Below are positions 15,001 to 25,242 of a stretch of DNA of 64,000 nt, in pieces. The translations under genes and the position numbers were made by a program. Position 1 is the first letter of the stretch; every line of letters begins with the position of its first letter. A model generated the notes under the pieces. It was not told the origin of the DNA. It ran no database searches and saw only the letters and a list, made by a program, of their open reading frames with translations. The DNA is from Styela clava. Its lineage: Eukaryota > Chordata > Ascidiacea > Stolidobranchia > Styelidae. Where the stretch lies: contig NC_135263.1 of the NCBI RefSeq assembly GCF_964204865.1, forward strand, positions 8,849,426 through 8,913,425. The letters run 5' to 3'.

Positions 15001-18000
15001 GGATATTTTGTCATCTAAATTGGTTCTCAATAATGAAGATTCTCTAGCATATTCCTCTTGAGCGTCTGACAATTTCTGCTTTAGTTTTGCAATCTCAGAA
15101 TCCTTTTTGATATTACTTTTTATTGCCTCCTCGATTTTCTCTTCAGATTCCTGTAATTTCTCCTGCATTCTCGATGATTTGTCTTCAAATTTACACGACT
15201 GATCTTTGATTGTGTCATCTCGAGAACGAAGTTCATTTTCCAACACAGAGATTCTCTTCTCTTTACCCAGAATCTCATTATTAAGATGACTGAACTCATC
15301 TTTCATCTTCGTCATTTCTAAGACATGATTTTTATCCGCATCCTCCAGTGCTTTTTTCAGTTTGGAATGAGAGGTTTCCTGAATTTCAAAAGAGGCTTGA
15401 GAATCCTTCAATTTCTCTTCTAAACAAACATTATCATTCATCAATTCTTCTACTTTTTCTTCCAACTGATTTGTAGCATTACAGCACTCAGTTAAACCAT
15501 TATTTGCTTCTTTTAACATATTCTCCACTTCCTCAAGCTGTTTTTTAAATTCATCAGATTCATTCGTCAAAGTGAGAATCATTTCTTCATCAGATGTTTT
15601 CTTTTCCTGCAACTTAACGATTTCTTCTTCCTTCATCTCAAGATTCTCCTGATTTTTAGATCTTGAATCATTCAACTTAATATGCAGAATCTTACACGAT
15701 TCTTCTAATTCTGCACAAGCTGAATGATACCTCTTCACTTCATCTTTGAGAGAATCTACTTCTTGATTTGATACTGCAAGAGACTGATTATTCATAAGAA
15801 TTTCTTTCCTTAGATTTTGATTCTCTTCCAATGAAGATTCTTTCTCGTGTTGTAAAATTTTCAGTTGTTCCTCTAGTTTTGAAATCTGACGCTGATCACT
15901 AGTCATCATCTTTTCCAGAGAATGAAATCGATTCTCCGAATCTTTTTTCATCTCAGCAAGTTCAGAATCTTTCTCAGCAAGAGCAGATTCAAGAGTACGA
16001 CATTGCTGTTCAAAAGTGGTAATTTTTTGACTGGAATCACTTAGTCTTCTTACATGACTTTCAAGCACAATCGCCTAAAAAGAGTAAATTGAATTAAACT
16101 CGAATTTTAACTCCAACAAATATTGAGATTGTTATGGATTGCTTTAACACATTCACTCTGAATAAGGAAGGCTCCAGACAAGCAACGACTAATACATCAA
16201 AAGTTACCATTTTTGAAAGGACCAAAATCTTTCTGAGTAGGTGATGCTCACCCAAGTTATTCCACTTAAGGTGTGGTGATAGGTTGCAAGACAAACATAG
16301 TTAGGTCCGATGTCATTTCACTCACTACATAGATAGCACATATGATTAATTTTTAGTCTCACTTCGAAAGTTACTTCTTATTCGAGGTAAAAATAGAAAA
16401 ATTTACGTTCAATATCCTGTAATATATAAGGAAACAAACTATTTACTTTGTTTTCATTTTCAGTCTTGCTTAAATTTAACTTGACTTGTAGTTTCGATAA
16501 GTTCGTGTTTGATTCTCTCACTTCGGTTTCAAGATCTTTGATTCGATTCCTCAAAGACTCTGGGAATAAAAAAAAACAGTATTTTTCATAAATTAATATA
16601 CTGGGTGACCCAAAAAACAGAACCATGGCCATTTAAAAAATTTTCTAGAGAGAATTCAACTTTTTTGTAAAGCGTCCTAGATTTCTAAATCTTTTGGGTA
16701 CAATCATACATAAATAAATTTTATTTATTTTCGTAGAAGAAGAAATTTATGGATTCTGTTTTTATGAGCTAACCTATATTTGGTTTATAAATAAACTTGA
16801 GTATGTTACCTTTGTCTCCTGTGAGGGCATCCGATTTTACTCTCAATACTTCACTTGCTGATTCTGAATTTTTCAGCTTTTGATTCGCCGAAGCTAATTT
16901 TTTCATTGATTCCATGATTTCGCCTGTTTTTCCAGTCAATTCTTGTTGTAGTTGACAAATTTCCTCATCCAGTGCTAATTTTTCACTATTCACTGATTGC
17001 AATTTTGTCTAAAAAAATTTGGAAATAAAAACTTTTCATAAACGAGATTCAATAAAATGAACAAAACACAAAAAGAGAAATGATCATTAGAGGCACTGAA
17101 AAATATCAAGGGTTACCTGATACTGTCCCATGGTTTCCTTCGTTGCATCCAAATCAGACTGGATTTTTGCAGCAATATCTGGTTTCATCCAGTTTTCCTC
17201 CATCTCTTTAATAGTCTCTTGTAATTCCAACACCTAACCGCACAAATTTTCTCAATTTTAAACAGGATCAGGCAGTGTATTACTTTCATCAATACTTATC
17301 TCTATTATTTTGAATACGCTATAAGATTCTCAAATACGGTAAACAGTAATTTTTACCAAGCATGAGATGAGGACGAATATTGTTTATCAGATATAATTAC
17401 AAATTGGATCAAACGTAAAGAAATTTATGAAATGTTGAAAAATTCCATTTACCCGATGCTCCATAAATATTCCCATCGATTCTCCTTCATTTTCAACGCA
17501 TGATGAATCTAGAATTAAAAAAAATTCTTGCCTTACCAAATATAACCTCATAGTTTTGGTCGCTCTTAGAAAAAAATTAGAAACTAAAAACAGAAAGTTA
17601 TTCAAGGAATACCATACCTTTATTTTCGATGATTTCAACATAATCACAAATTCTTGATTCATAATGTTCCTTCTGTTCAATGTTTTGTGATTTTAATTTA
17701 TGAAGTTGAGTCATAAGATGTGATATTTCCTGCTCCTAAAACAGAAAAAAAAATAAATATTGCACCAAATTGATACAAAGTTAAAGTGTAAATGATTATA
17801 AACCTGAACAGTATATCTCTCTTGCAAACTTTTGTAAGATTCTTCTAGTTCTCTCATTTCTTCCTTTTCTTCTGTGACTTCAAATTGATTGGATTTTAGA
17901 ACTTTAATCTGGTGTTAAAATATGAAAAAGCAAAATCATTGACTTGATGAGTTGCGATTAACACTACATTGGTAACAGGATATCCCATATAAATGCAAAT

Positions 18001-21000
18001 AAAAAATTTCAGAAAACAACGATTATCCAAACCTGCTTAGAAAGTTCCTCATTCTGTTTTGTTAAATTGTCCAAATCTCTTTTTAAGTCTTTACTATCGT
18101 AAGAAGAACTGTCATATTTCTCCAGACGATGCTTCAGTCTGGATTATAAATGGAAAAAGGTTATAAATAGAATTGAATCAAGTATTTTATAAGATTAAAA
18201 ATGATCTTACTTTGAGTTTTCTTTCTCTAAAGCATCTCTTTCCAATCTAATATTATGCAGTTCGTCGATTTCATCAAATAATTGTTGTTTTTCAACAGAA
18301 CATCGAGACATTTCTCGAACTTTACGTTCTGGAAGGAAAATAGAAAAAACAGTTGATAGCAGTTAATTCCAAAATATATGTAAACGAAGACTGTACTGTC
18401 TCGATCATACTAAGAAAAACTTAGATAATAGAGCAATTTTCAAAAAAATCATGAATCCAGTATTTGGAGACGACAGCAACAAAAATTTTTCAGGTTCGTT
18501 TGGTGTCCAGTAAAGTAACCCCTTCTTTAGAATTTGATTATAAATTTATAACATGAAATTTTATAAAATATCACTAACCCAGCTGTTCTAATGATGAATC
18601 CTTTTCTGAAAGAAGTTTTTGAATTTCTTCTTTAGCGAGTCGTTCAGCGTGAAGATTTTTTTCTAAAATAACAATTTTCTGATCCAAGTCTCGAATCTTT
18701 ATCTGAAAATGAATAAATATTAACTTTCACTGAGAAGGTTCGATTTGTAACTTTTTCTGATAAAAAAGAAGATTTACTCGATAATTAATAACTGGACTTG
18801 AGAGGAATTCCTGCATCGGTGAACATTCTGCAGATGCATTAAATGATGGCATATCTTGAATATTATGTCTAGGATTTCCTCTTCGTAATGGTGGACAACT
18901 GGCAGGTACTGAGAAATAAACCTCTTCTTCCTGTTAAAACGTAGAAATGTTTTTATTATCCTCTAGGGCTGTTAAGTCTGCTAAAATTTATACCATGCTT
19001 TGGCTCCAAACCCCACAATTAAAAAACAGTATACTGACTCCAGGTCTGTAGAAATTGCAATTAATACTTCATCCTCTAACTCAATAATATTTTTTGCAAC
19101 TTTCTCTTAACCACCTGTTGAGAATACTTAATGAACTAGATGCTTTTTTGTGCTTCCGTCAGAAAATTTTAACTTTAATTATTAACATTAAAAGTCTAAA
19201 ATTTCAACCTGATGAAAATTTAATATTAGTACTTTGCCACTTCAGCTCCGACCCCTGAACTCCGAAGAGTTTAAAACACATTTCCGGATCTCCTGCTCCA
19301 AGAACATGACAAACTCAAGATTTTATATATTTCATATGATACCTACCTCCAAGGACCGAAATATCTGTTTCACCGGAGTTTTGAACAATCCTCTTGATCC
19401 AAGTTGGATTGAACGATTATGAATTGGAGTTATAGACTCATGTTCTGATATCTAAAACACACAGAGAAGTAAACAAAAAATCTGTCACAGACTATGTTTA
19501 TTTGTCATGCAGAAGATGTTTTATTAACTTGATATACATACCACCACTGAGGGAGCTGGAGCTGGCGAATCTGAAAAATCCAATTCTTGTTGTTCAGATG
19601 TAGGAGCTAAAATAAAAAATATTTAGAAAAAACTATTAGTAAAACTAAAAAGTATTAGAAGTTCCGTTTTATGTTGTGAAAATATAGGCCCACTCCCAAA
19701 CCAAGGATAGAAATTGGTAAGTCCATGCCGACCTAAAATTTCTAAGACTCTTCATACCTTTTGAGAAAAGACAAAAATCAAGGCTTTCATGCTTGAGATT
19801 CCCAATTCAGATGAGTTCAGTTTATACTTGACCACTCAATAGTTTAAGTTTAAGAGCTGATGCTAATTATTTATCAGATAATGATGTCGCAAGAACATAC
19901 CTTTGAGCATCATAACGTCAAATAAATGGTATTGAATCTGAGTGGGATTTCCTTCAACAAGTGCTTCTGATATAATATGTCGAAGATGAACTTGTGATTC
20001 ATAATCAAGGTTCGTCATTTCAGAAATTAATTTCTCTTTGTTTGGGCAAGATATTGACAATGACAGGAGAAGAAGTAGAACCTAAAAAAAAAAAACTGGA
20101 TCAAGCTGAAACCATTCAATATTTATCACAAGTAGTGCTTTCTCTAAGTAAATGAGTGTCATTTTAACTCAAGCAAGAGGCATATCTTAAAACTTTTTCA
20201 TCATTTGAAAAAGCAAGTTGAAGGCTTAAGATTCAAAGAAATAACAAGATGCCAAAGTAGTTCATTACTGACAAAATAACATCGACTTATATTAATCAGA
20301 TGCCATATGACAAATAAAAATACCTTAGCAATTTCATTTTCATTCCCATTCTTCAGAGATGACCATTCGATATGATGTACAGAGTATCTCAAATTTGAGG
20401 CTGTAAAGGTTTGAGAAAATAAATTATTTAACGATACAAACAAAAAACCAAAAATTAATTATAGACAACTTAGACAAGAATATTTCAAATGGTTCCATTA
20501 CATTTGAACCCACGTACATTTGAACCCATGACAAATGCACCTGCATACTATTGCACCTATGGAAATTTTTTTGTTGTACGGATAGTTGAACCCATACTAA
20601 CCCTAACCCATGGGTTTCAGCACCCGCATATTGATTGAACCCGCGGATATAGACATGGGTGCAAATGTACGTGGGTTCAAATGTACGGTCACCATTTCAA
20701 ATATATATATATAAACAAAATAATCAACAATGACATTGAAAAACTTTGTATTCAACCTTTTAGATATTCAAGAATAGTTGTCCATGGAGAGTTGTTGTTA
20801 CAATACTGAGTGGTCTTGCCAGAAAAACTGAAAATAAATGACACAATAAATCATCATATATAGCGTAGGTAATGTTTGTCTTTTATTTTTTATAATTCTG
20901 AATGAACAGAGAAAAATGTAAAACAGGCAATTGAATAGGGAATATTTTAATAAAGTAATTTATTTTACTATTCCAAACTAATTTTATTACCAAACTAATG

Positions 21001-21495
21001 CAAATAAAGAAGATACAATTACTCAAAAAACGATGAAGATAATATAAATGTACCAAAAGATTAAAACGATAAAAAAAGAGTGAATCTTATCAATCCTAGA
21101 ATTTAGTAACACAAACACACTATGATTTTATAATTTTCAAGCAATAAACGACTAACTCTGTTGGATTTTGTTGCATGCATTTTATAACTTCTGTTATGAT
21201 GATTCCGTCAGAAAGTTGCTGAAAATTATCCACATTCGACTTTATTCCTGTTGAATTCACCTGCATTAAGAAGTAAGATAACAATATGCACAATCAAACT
21301 TATGAATTCACGAATTTAAGCAAGAGTATCCTAATGCGAAGATAACTAAGCTATATACCGGCATATATAATGAAAATTTACATTTATTTTAAAAGGGAAA
21401 ATAATGACAAAATGAGAAATGGTACTAGCCTAAGTACTAGTAATAAAACAAAGTCTCACCCAGTCAATAAGGGCTTTGCACTTCCCTGAATCCAT
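87..21495 (-). CDS. NUMA1: NuMA-like nuclear mitotic apparatus protein, 35 coding exons
   Basis: NuMA links dynein to LGN/Gαi at the mitotic cell cortex and focuses spindle poles; in interphase it is nuclear. Coding exons, in transcript order: 21495-21460, 21260-21157, 20827-20757, 20400-20324, 20081-19901, 19606-19542, 19451-19347, 18930-18778, 18702-18579, 18328-18211, 18138-18033, 17908-17804, 17735-17618, 17508-17453, 17233-17117, 17008-16810, 16559-16447, 16074-13075, 12465-12336, 12165-12122, 11755-11643, 11358-11230, 10574-10439, 9741-9604, 7023-6898, 6678-6613, 6395-6273, 5773-5701, 5030-4767, 3175-3051, 2237-2093, 1743-1613, 1223-1116, 648-510, 286-87. All junctions are GT/AG and phases sum to an open frame of about 2,345 codons (human about 2,115). 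The N-terminus reads MDSGKCKALIDWVNST, like the Hook-type NuMA start. The C-terminal half shows RLAELQRRN...PHLKSSYPIE (LGN-binding) and RMSMMFEIPNSPRK near the end. The last exon is the least certain: a donor near 181 could lead to a further exon outside the window. Confidence 0.9.
3051..3175 (-). other. NUMA1: NuMA LGN/GPSM2-binding motif exon
   Basis: This exon encodes FQTEEEPEDYDFGSLTRL followed by AELQRRNAATLPHLKSSYPI. It parallels the human NuMA segment that binds the LGN TPR array: acidic run, hydrophobic-Ala-Glu-Leu-Gln-x-Arg-Asn, then Pro-His-Leu-Lys and Tyr-Pro. The next exon (2093-2237) has GDADGTMRRFTQ, matching the position of a conserved arginine motif, and 1613-1743 carries the basic QPKRKNSDKDG region where vertebrates place a nuclear localisation signal. 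Cortical recruitment by LGN is therefore likely conserved (inference). Confidence 0.85.
7160..9190. mobile_element. hAT-type DNA transposon in a NuMA intron, 8-bp TSD
   Basis: The element starts CAGTGTTCAC and ends GTTAACACTG, an imperfect terminal inverted repeat, and is flanked on both sides by the identical 8-mer ctttgctc (7152-7159 and 9191-9198). Subterminal blocks rich in gcactttcgcac are arranged as mirror images at about 7175-7250 and 9090-9170. An 8-bp duplication plus CAGNGTT termini is diagnostic of the hAT superfamily. At 2,031 bp it is short for an autonomous copy and its transposase is broken. It lies in the intron between the NuMA exons at 9604 and 7023 and does not disturb the coding frame. 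Confidence 0.92.
8062..8430 (+). pseudogene. hAT transposase C-terminal (hATC) remnant
   Basis: In the + frame near 8062-8155 the sequence reads VLGKVLQVFAV then SGAERGFSSINIIKTKHR. That is the core of the hAT dimerisation domain (the S-x-E-R-x-F-S-x-x-x-x-I-K-T pattern). A GT donor after KTKHR (8156) and an AG acceptor at about 8260 would splice to RNRLSSRHLTMLLR, a second hATC block. A one-base frame change near 8298 then leads to ETSIKADKAESFFMDVLQHW. The upstream catalytic part is not recognisable, so this is a decayed, truncated transposase. Confidence 0.75.
9914..10169. mobile_element. hAT-like MITE (GAAGTATGCG family), copy 1
   Basis: This 256-bp non-coding element lies in a NuMA intron. 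It is flanked by identical 8-mers caagcaac (9906-9913 and 10170-10177). Its left end reads gtgctccagaagtgtgtgta and its right end, reverse-complemented, gatactctcgtagtatgtg. These diverge from the same terminal repeat found at 29532-29641 and 30617-30825 (ggtgctcccgaagtatgcg). A ggttagggttagg-like block (cctaaccctaacc, 10134-10146) is shared with the other copies. It contains a 41-bp tandem duplication, listed separately. Confidence 0.75.
9941..10022. repeat. 41-bp perfect tandem duplication
   Basis: The unit beginning tggaggtaactaattttctt occurs twice in immediate succession (9941-9981 and 9982-10022) with no visible mismatch. Identity of the two units suggests a recent slippage or duplication, or an assembly artefact. 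It lies inside the MITE at 9914-10169. Confidence 0.9.
13075..16074 (-). other. NUMA1: Giant 3,000-nt NuMA exon: exactly 1,000 codons of coiled coil
   Basis: This exon is exactly 3,000 nt and open throughout. It starts AIVLESHVRRLSDSSQ and ends ...SKVENETLQK. The sequence is almost entirely Glu, Lys, Leu, Ser, Asp and Asn in heptad patterns, with essentially no prolines, as expected of a two-stranded rod. The flanking exons are 44-200 nt and also coiled coil, so the rod covers roughly residues 260-1,900. Vertebrate NUMA1 is likewise known for one very large rod exon. Several antisense ORFs here (for example 13463-13660 and 14684-14893) are shadows of the repetitive codon use. Confidence 0.9.
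19901..21495 (-). other. NUMA1: NuMA N-terminal Hook-like (CH-fold) domain exons
   Basis: The first five coding exons encode about 156 residues of a globular, non-coiled region. It begins MDSGKCKALIDWVNSTGIK, matching the spacing of the NuMA/Hook pattern in which a small helix ends in the WVNS element. The fifth exon carries a hydrophobic leucine-rich helix followed by NKEKLISEMTNLDYESQVHL. In vertebrate NuMA this fold binds the dynein light intermediate chain (family knowledge). The start codon at 21495-21493 is the first Met in the exon and is followed 33 nt later by a consensus donor GTGAGA. Confidence 0.75.
20491..20693. mobile_element. 9-bp-TSD MITE, copy 1
   Basis: This 203-bp element lies in a NuMA intron. 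It begins GGTTCCATTACATTTGAACC and ends with the near reverse complement (tgtacggtcacc). It is flanked by an exact 9-bp duplication atttcaaat (20482-20490 and 20694-20702). Internally it carries several tttgaaccca/tttgcaccca motifs in both orientations and a palindromic centre aacccatgggtt next to ctaaccctaaccc. A 9-bp duplication is typical of Mutator-like or Merlin-like elements and not of hAT. Copies at 23126-23322 and 43938-44140 share sequence end to end. Confidence 0.88.
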
Positions 21496-22990
21496 TAAGA
21501 AATCACTTGCAAGTGTAATACTCCTTACTCGCTATTAATTATTGAATAGGAGTATTATGCTACATGCAGTTCTGTAATTATGTAAAATGAGAGAAAATAT
21601 GGATTTAGCAAATACTGAAATATGGACCAGATACAGTCATATGCAATTACAGAATTATGATAGGGCCTAGACAGCGTATAAGCTTACAGTATGCGAAATC
21701 AAAACTAGCCAATGTCTGAAAGTAGTTTCGAATTACTGCATTAATATCCCTAACTTAGTAGCAATACACTACACCGACTACTGGCAGACTGGACTACAGC
21801 ATTAAAAATAAGATACGGTATCGTCAACATATTCCTGTATTCTGGCTATGCAGAGTTGGAATTCTAAAATTATTCTGAACTTAAATGAATACGGTAATAC
21901 AAAAGTAAGAGGAAGCTGCCATATCTCAACCTTAGTAATTTATCAATTATCACGAAGGTTAAGTTGATAAATGACAAATGTAACAAACGAAGTTGACGCA
22001 CGCACGAAAACAAATTGCGATTTGCAGAAACAAAACAAGATAATGGATTTGAAATGCCGCTTCGACATGCTTGAGTGTACATTATGAACATCAGAAATTA
22101 TTATGGACAGTAGGTGGCGTTAGCGAAATTTTTGTGATTTAATCAAATTTATTGGACCAATGACTACAATGGGGATTTTCTCATTGATCGGGCATGAAGA
22201 GAACTCGACTGTTTTGGGAAATACTGTAGTTTTATAGTTGAGTTATGCCTACTCATATTGAACAACAGCGAACATTTTAAACAGAGACGTAACTCAACGA
22301 TTGTACCAAATATATTGGGCGGAATAAAAATATTCAAGTGAAAAAAACTCGTAAACTTCGAATGCTTGATAGTGTAATAAACACCATTTAATAAGCAGAC
22401 TACGGTACAAGATACACGAAGCCACGCGGATCATCGTGATTTACTATTTGAAAGTTGCAGATTTTTGACTTAGAACGCGGTATCTGGATTCTGGACCAGG
22501 ACCTTCGACCAGACAGGACTAACTCAACTTCATCTTTTCAAGTTTAACGCTTGAGTCATACTCCTGTAATTATGTTTCTCAAGCTTCAACGTACGAACTC
22601 AGCGATTCGCGTATATATGCAGTACTTTTTATTTCTCAAGCATTAACCCGTGTCTCATTATCAACCTATAACACCGAGCCTGTTGAAGCATTTTATTGCT
22701 GGTAATGTGAATATACGGGGGCAACAGACTTGGGTGCCCCCATCAGGTCGTATAGTTGCCTCCCAGTCCTGCGTTAAAGCATCTGTCTATTTATTGTTGT
22801 TTATATGTGTTTGCATTTATTGTGTTTTATGGTTTGACGAAAGAAATAAACTCTCCTTATCAAACGTCCAGCTTCTCTGGTATTTTTATTATGAGTCAAT
22901 CAAACTGGTTATCTAGCAGTGACTCCGAAGGGTTTAATATACAATTACAATTAAAAAAAATCGGAATTATTGTCGCTTACGAGCGATAGA
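21496..22990. other. Upstream flank of NuMA, no gene recognised
   Basis: This interval should hold the NuMA promoter and 5' UTR, but I cannot place a TATA box or initiator with confidence. A short ORF on the + strand (22650-22916) lacks any recognisable domain. Around 22700-22760 there is a small inverted pair (ggggcaac / gttgcctccc) that may belong to an unidentified repeat. Confidence 0.4.
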
Positions 22991-22999
22991 TAATTATCA

Positions 23000-23717
23000 G
23001 TGGGCTTACCATATATCTGAAGCACAAAACCGGGACAGTGCACATTGGACAAGCCAACCTTGGTTTGATTCCAGAGGCTTGGTAATAGTTTAAAGGTTTT
23101 TCATACCATTGTGAATAGATTACAGGGTGACCGTACATTTGAACCCATGTACATTTGAACCCATGCGTATATCCACGGGTTCAATCTATATGCGGGTGCT
23201 AAAACCCATGGGTTAGGGTTAGTATGGGTTTAACTATCCGTGATACAATTCCATAGGTGCAATAGCATACAGGTGCAATTGTCATGGGTTCAAATGTACG
23301 TGGGTTCAAATGTAATGGAACCAGATTACAGGCATCGAAATTAGATGTAAATCCCATTAAAATATCCTCTATTGATCCTTGCTTCAAATAATGGAATCGT
23401 TGAACTCATTAGAAAACTTGCACTTTGTTTCGGCATTTTGGTGATTTATCGACAGTACAGTTGGTTGTTGAATCAACGCATGATTCATTCTTCATATTAT
23501 AACTATGGCATAACAATTTCTATCTGAACTAGTGAAGAGAGTCGCAAATATGTGGTATATCGACTGCCTCCGTTGTAAAAATTCGAGAAAAGGTTGTAAT
23601 AGTATCGAGTAGAAAAAATATTTATGACTGCCATACTAAAAACCGAGACACCGGGCCGGGCGGAAAAACTTGCTAAAATCAGGACTGTCCCGGCTAAACC
23701 GGGACGTATGGTAAGCC
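23000..23717. mobile_element. DNA transposon with GGCTTACCATA ends, carrying a nested MITE
   Basis: The left end reads gtgggcttaccatatatctg and the right end, reverse-complemented, ggcttaccatacgtcccgg. The flanks share taattatca (22991-22999 and 23718-23726), an 8-9 bp target duplication. No transposase is recognisable. The 9-bp-TSD MITE at 23126-23322 sits inside it and is therefore younger. Superfamily is uncertain (hAT-like if 8 bp, Mutator-like if 9 bp). Confidence 0.7.
23126..23322. mobile_element. 9-bp-TSD MITE, copy 2 (nested)
   Basis: The copy runs from ggtgaccgtacatttgaacc to ...ttcaaatgtaatggaacc. It is flanked by the exact 9-mer agattacag on both sides (23117-23125 and 23323-23331). 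It is the inverted orientation of copy 1 and almost identical to copy 3 at 43938-44140, which differs mainly by a short A-run (aaaaaa) and point changes. That suggests recent mobilisation. Confidence 0.9.
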
Positions 23718-23748
23718 TAATTATCAGAGACAAGCCAAGTCTGTTTTA

Positions 23749-23950
23749 AAGATCAATCAATCAATTTTATTTTTTGGTCGCTCTGATAGAAACAAAACAA
23801 CAGCAAACAAAATACAGAGGATCTGGAGGACGGGCATAACTTAATAAAAAAGTTAAAGACGTACAAGTACGTGCCCGTCCACCAAAAACAGTCAAAACAC
23901 AATAAAACAAAAACACGATATAATCGGGCAATACTTCTAAATCAAATTTC
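23749..23950 (-). repeat. Retroposon 3' end with (TTGA)n tail, copy 1
   Basis: Read on the minus strand, a conserved block ends in a short ATTGATTGATT-type repeat, as LINE or SINE 3' ends do. Shared landmarks with the copy at 60134-60350 are cgggcaat, acgtac...acgtgcccgtccaccaaaaa, gaggacgggcataactta and aaaacaaaacaacagcaaac. No reverse transcriptase is present, so only a 5'-truncated tail is seen. Confidence 0.65.
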
Positions 23951-24344
23951 AAATGTGAGACGTATATGTGTATAACAACAGTGCTTTTCCTACAAAACTA
24001 TGAAATAAAAAACACTCGCTGACGTAAAGTGGTGATGCTGTAGGCCTAGTTCAATTTTATGTTAAAAATAACACAGTGACAAAAAATTGTTACTAAAAAA
24101 CTAGCTCGGTAAATAGATTGAATGTTGTCAATGTTCCATAGCAGTCTAGGCACAAATCATGGATTGGGGTGTCGGGTTCTTTTGTTATTTTCAATTGTTG
24201 TTTTCGATAAGATTAGATGGACAAATTGAGTTCTAGTTTCGTCGAGTATATAGATTTTTTTGAAATAATGGTTTTTTGATTCACACATAAATTCCCACAG
24301 CATTTTGTGGCGTCCATGTTCGCAAACAAAAGAAATACCGGTAC

Positions 24345-24655
24345 AGGGGCGGCGGTTGGCGCACGATGCTAAGCGTTTGGAATACGCTTGCGATCAAAAT
24401 TCTGAATACCCTGCGTGAGTTCGAGTCCCGCGGGCGATAATAAGGTGCAAGAGGATTGTTGGACTCTTCGCTGTCGGATTGTGGTTCACGTAAACGACGG
24501 CCAGGTTAGGGCTTCTTCTACCATCGAGTCCATGCATCTGAATCCAATATCTGGCTAACTAATCCCATACCTATCCACCACAGGATCTAGACGAGAGGGG
24601 GTGCTATGCCATATGATTAGGCCGTGTTATCAACTTTCCTCTCCCCCTTAAATTA
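24345..24655 (+). repeat. tRNA-derived SINE
   Basis: A tRNA-like head contains an A-box-like tggcgcacgatgc (about 24357-24369) and a good B-box gagttcgagtccc (24416-24428). Between them gcgtttggaatacgc can form an anticodon-type stem-loop. It is followed by about 200 bp of unrelated body ending in a C/T-rich stretch. The acceptor stem does not close as in a working tRNA, so this is a Pol III-type SINE. The ends are approximate and I see no clear target duplication. Confidence 0.6.
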
Positions 24656-25242
24656 AATACGAAAATCCTATCCTGCATTGTGGTAACCATTAGTCGATCA
24701 CTGTTTTGTGGCAATTATCTGGTTAGCAAAAACCCTCTTCTCATAAATTCCCATCTCTCGCAGGCCTAAGAAAAATGGCATTCGGTCTCTCTTTATCGTT
24801 ACGTGAAAGACTCGGCCACCTATCCAGTTTTGCACCTGAGCAAATCAGCAATTTTAACTTTGCACCCGAAGATATATCACTGGCATCAACAAGTCCATAT
24901 TGCAATAACACCGGTTTTTAAAAGCATAGAATGGAGGTAACCCAGAAGATTGTCTGAAAATTTTGAAGCCCTCATCGAATGCATGCAAAAACGTATTCTA
25001 ATGCAGTATCTGTAGTATTTTAATGGGAAAATATAAACTATAGTACAGTAGTATAATATGCCAAAAATAACATAAAATAGTGGATAGAAAAGCATATGAA
25101 TACATTTCAATGTGTTATGAACGGGTCTCAGTTAAACCAAGTCTATTTAGGAATGATTTGTCTAACACTTATGCCCAACGTATTTTCCTAACACATTGTT
25201 GAAGAGGTTTACAAATAAAAAACAAGGATAAAAGATAATGCT

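Noticed and set aside
20491..20693. CRISPR-like or telomere-derived array because of repeated tttgaaccca and ctaaccctaaccc
   Set aside because: The repeats are in both orientations inside a TSD-flanked MITE of a eukaryotic genome; the telomere-like motif is under two units long.
24345..24440. Functional tRNA gene
   Set aside because: The A and B boxes are present, but the acceptor stem does not pair and the sequence continues into a SINE body.
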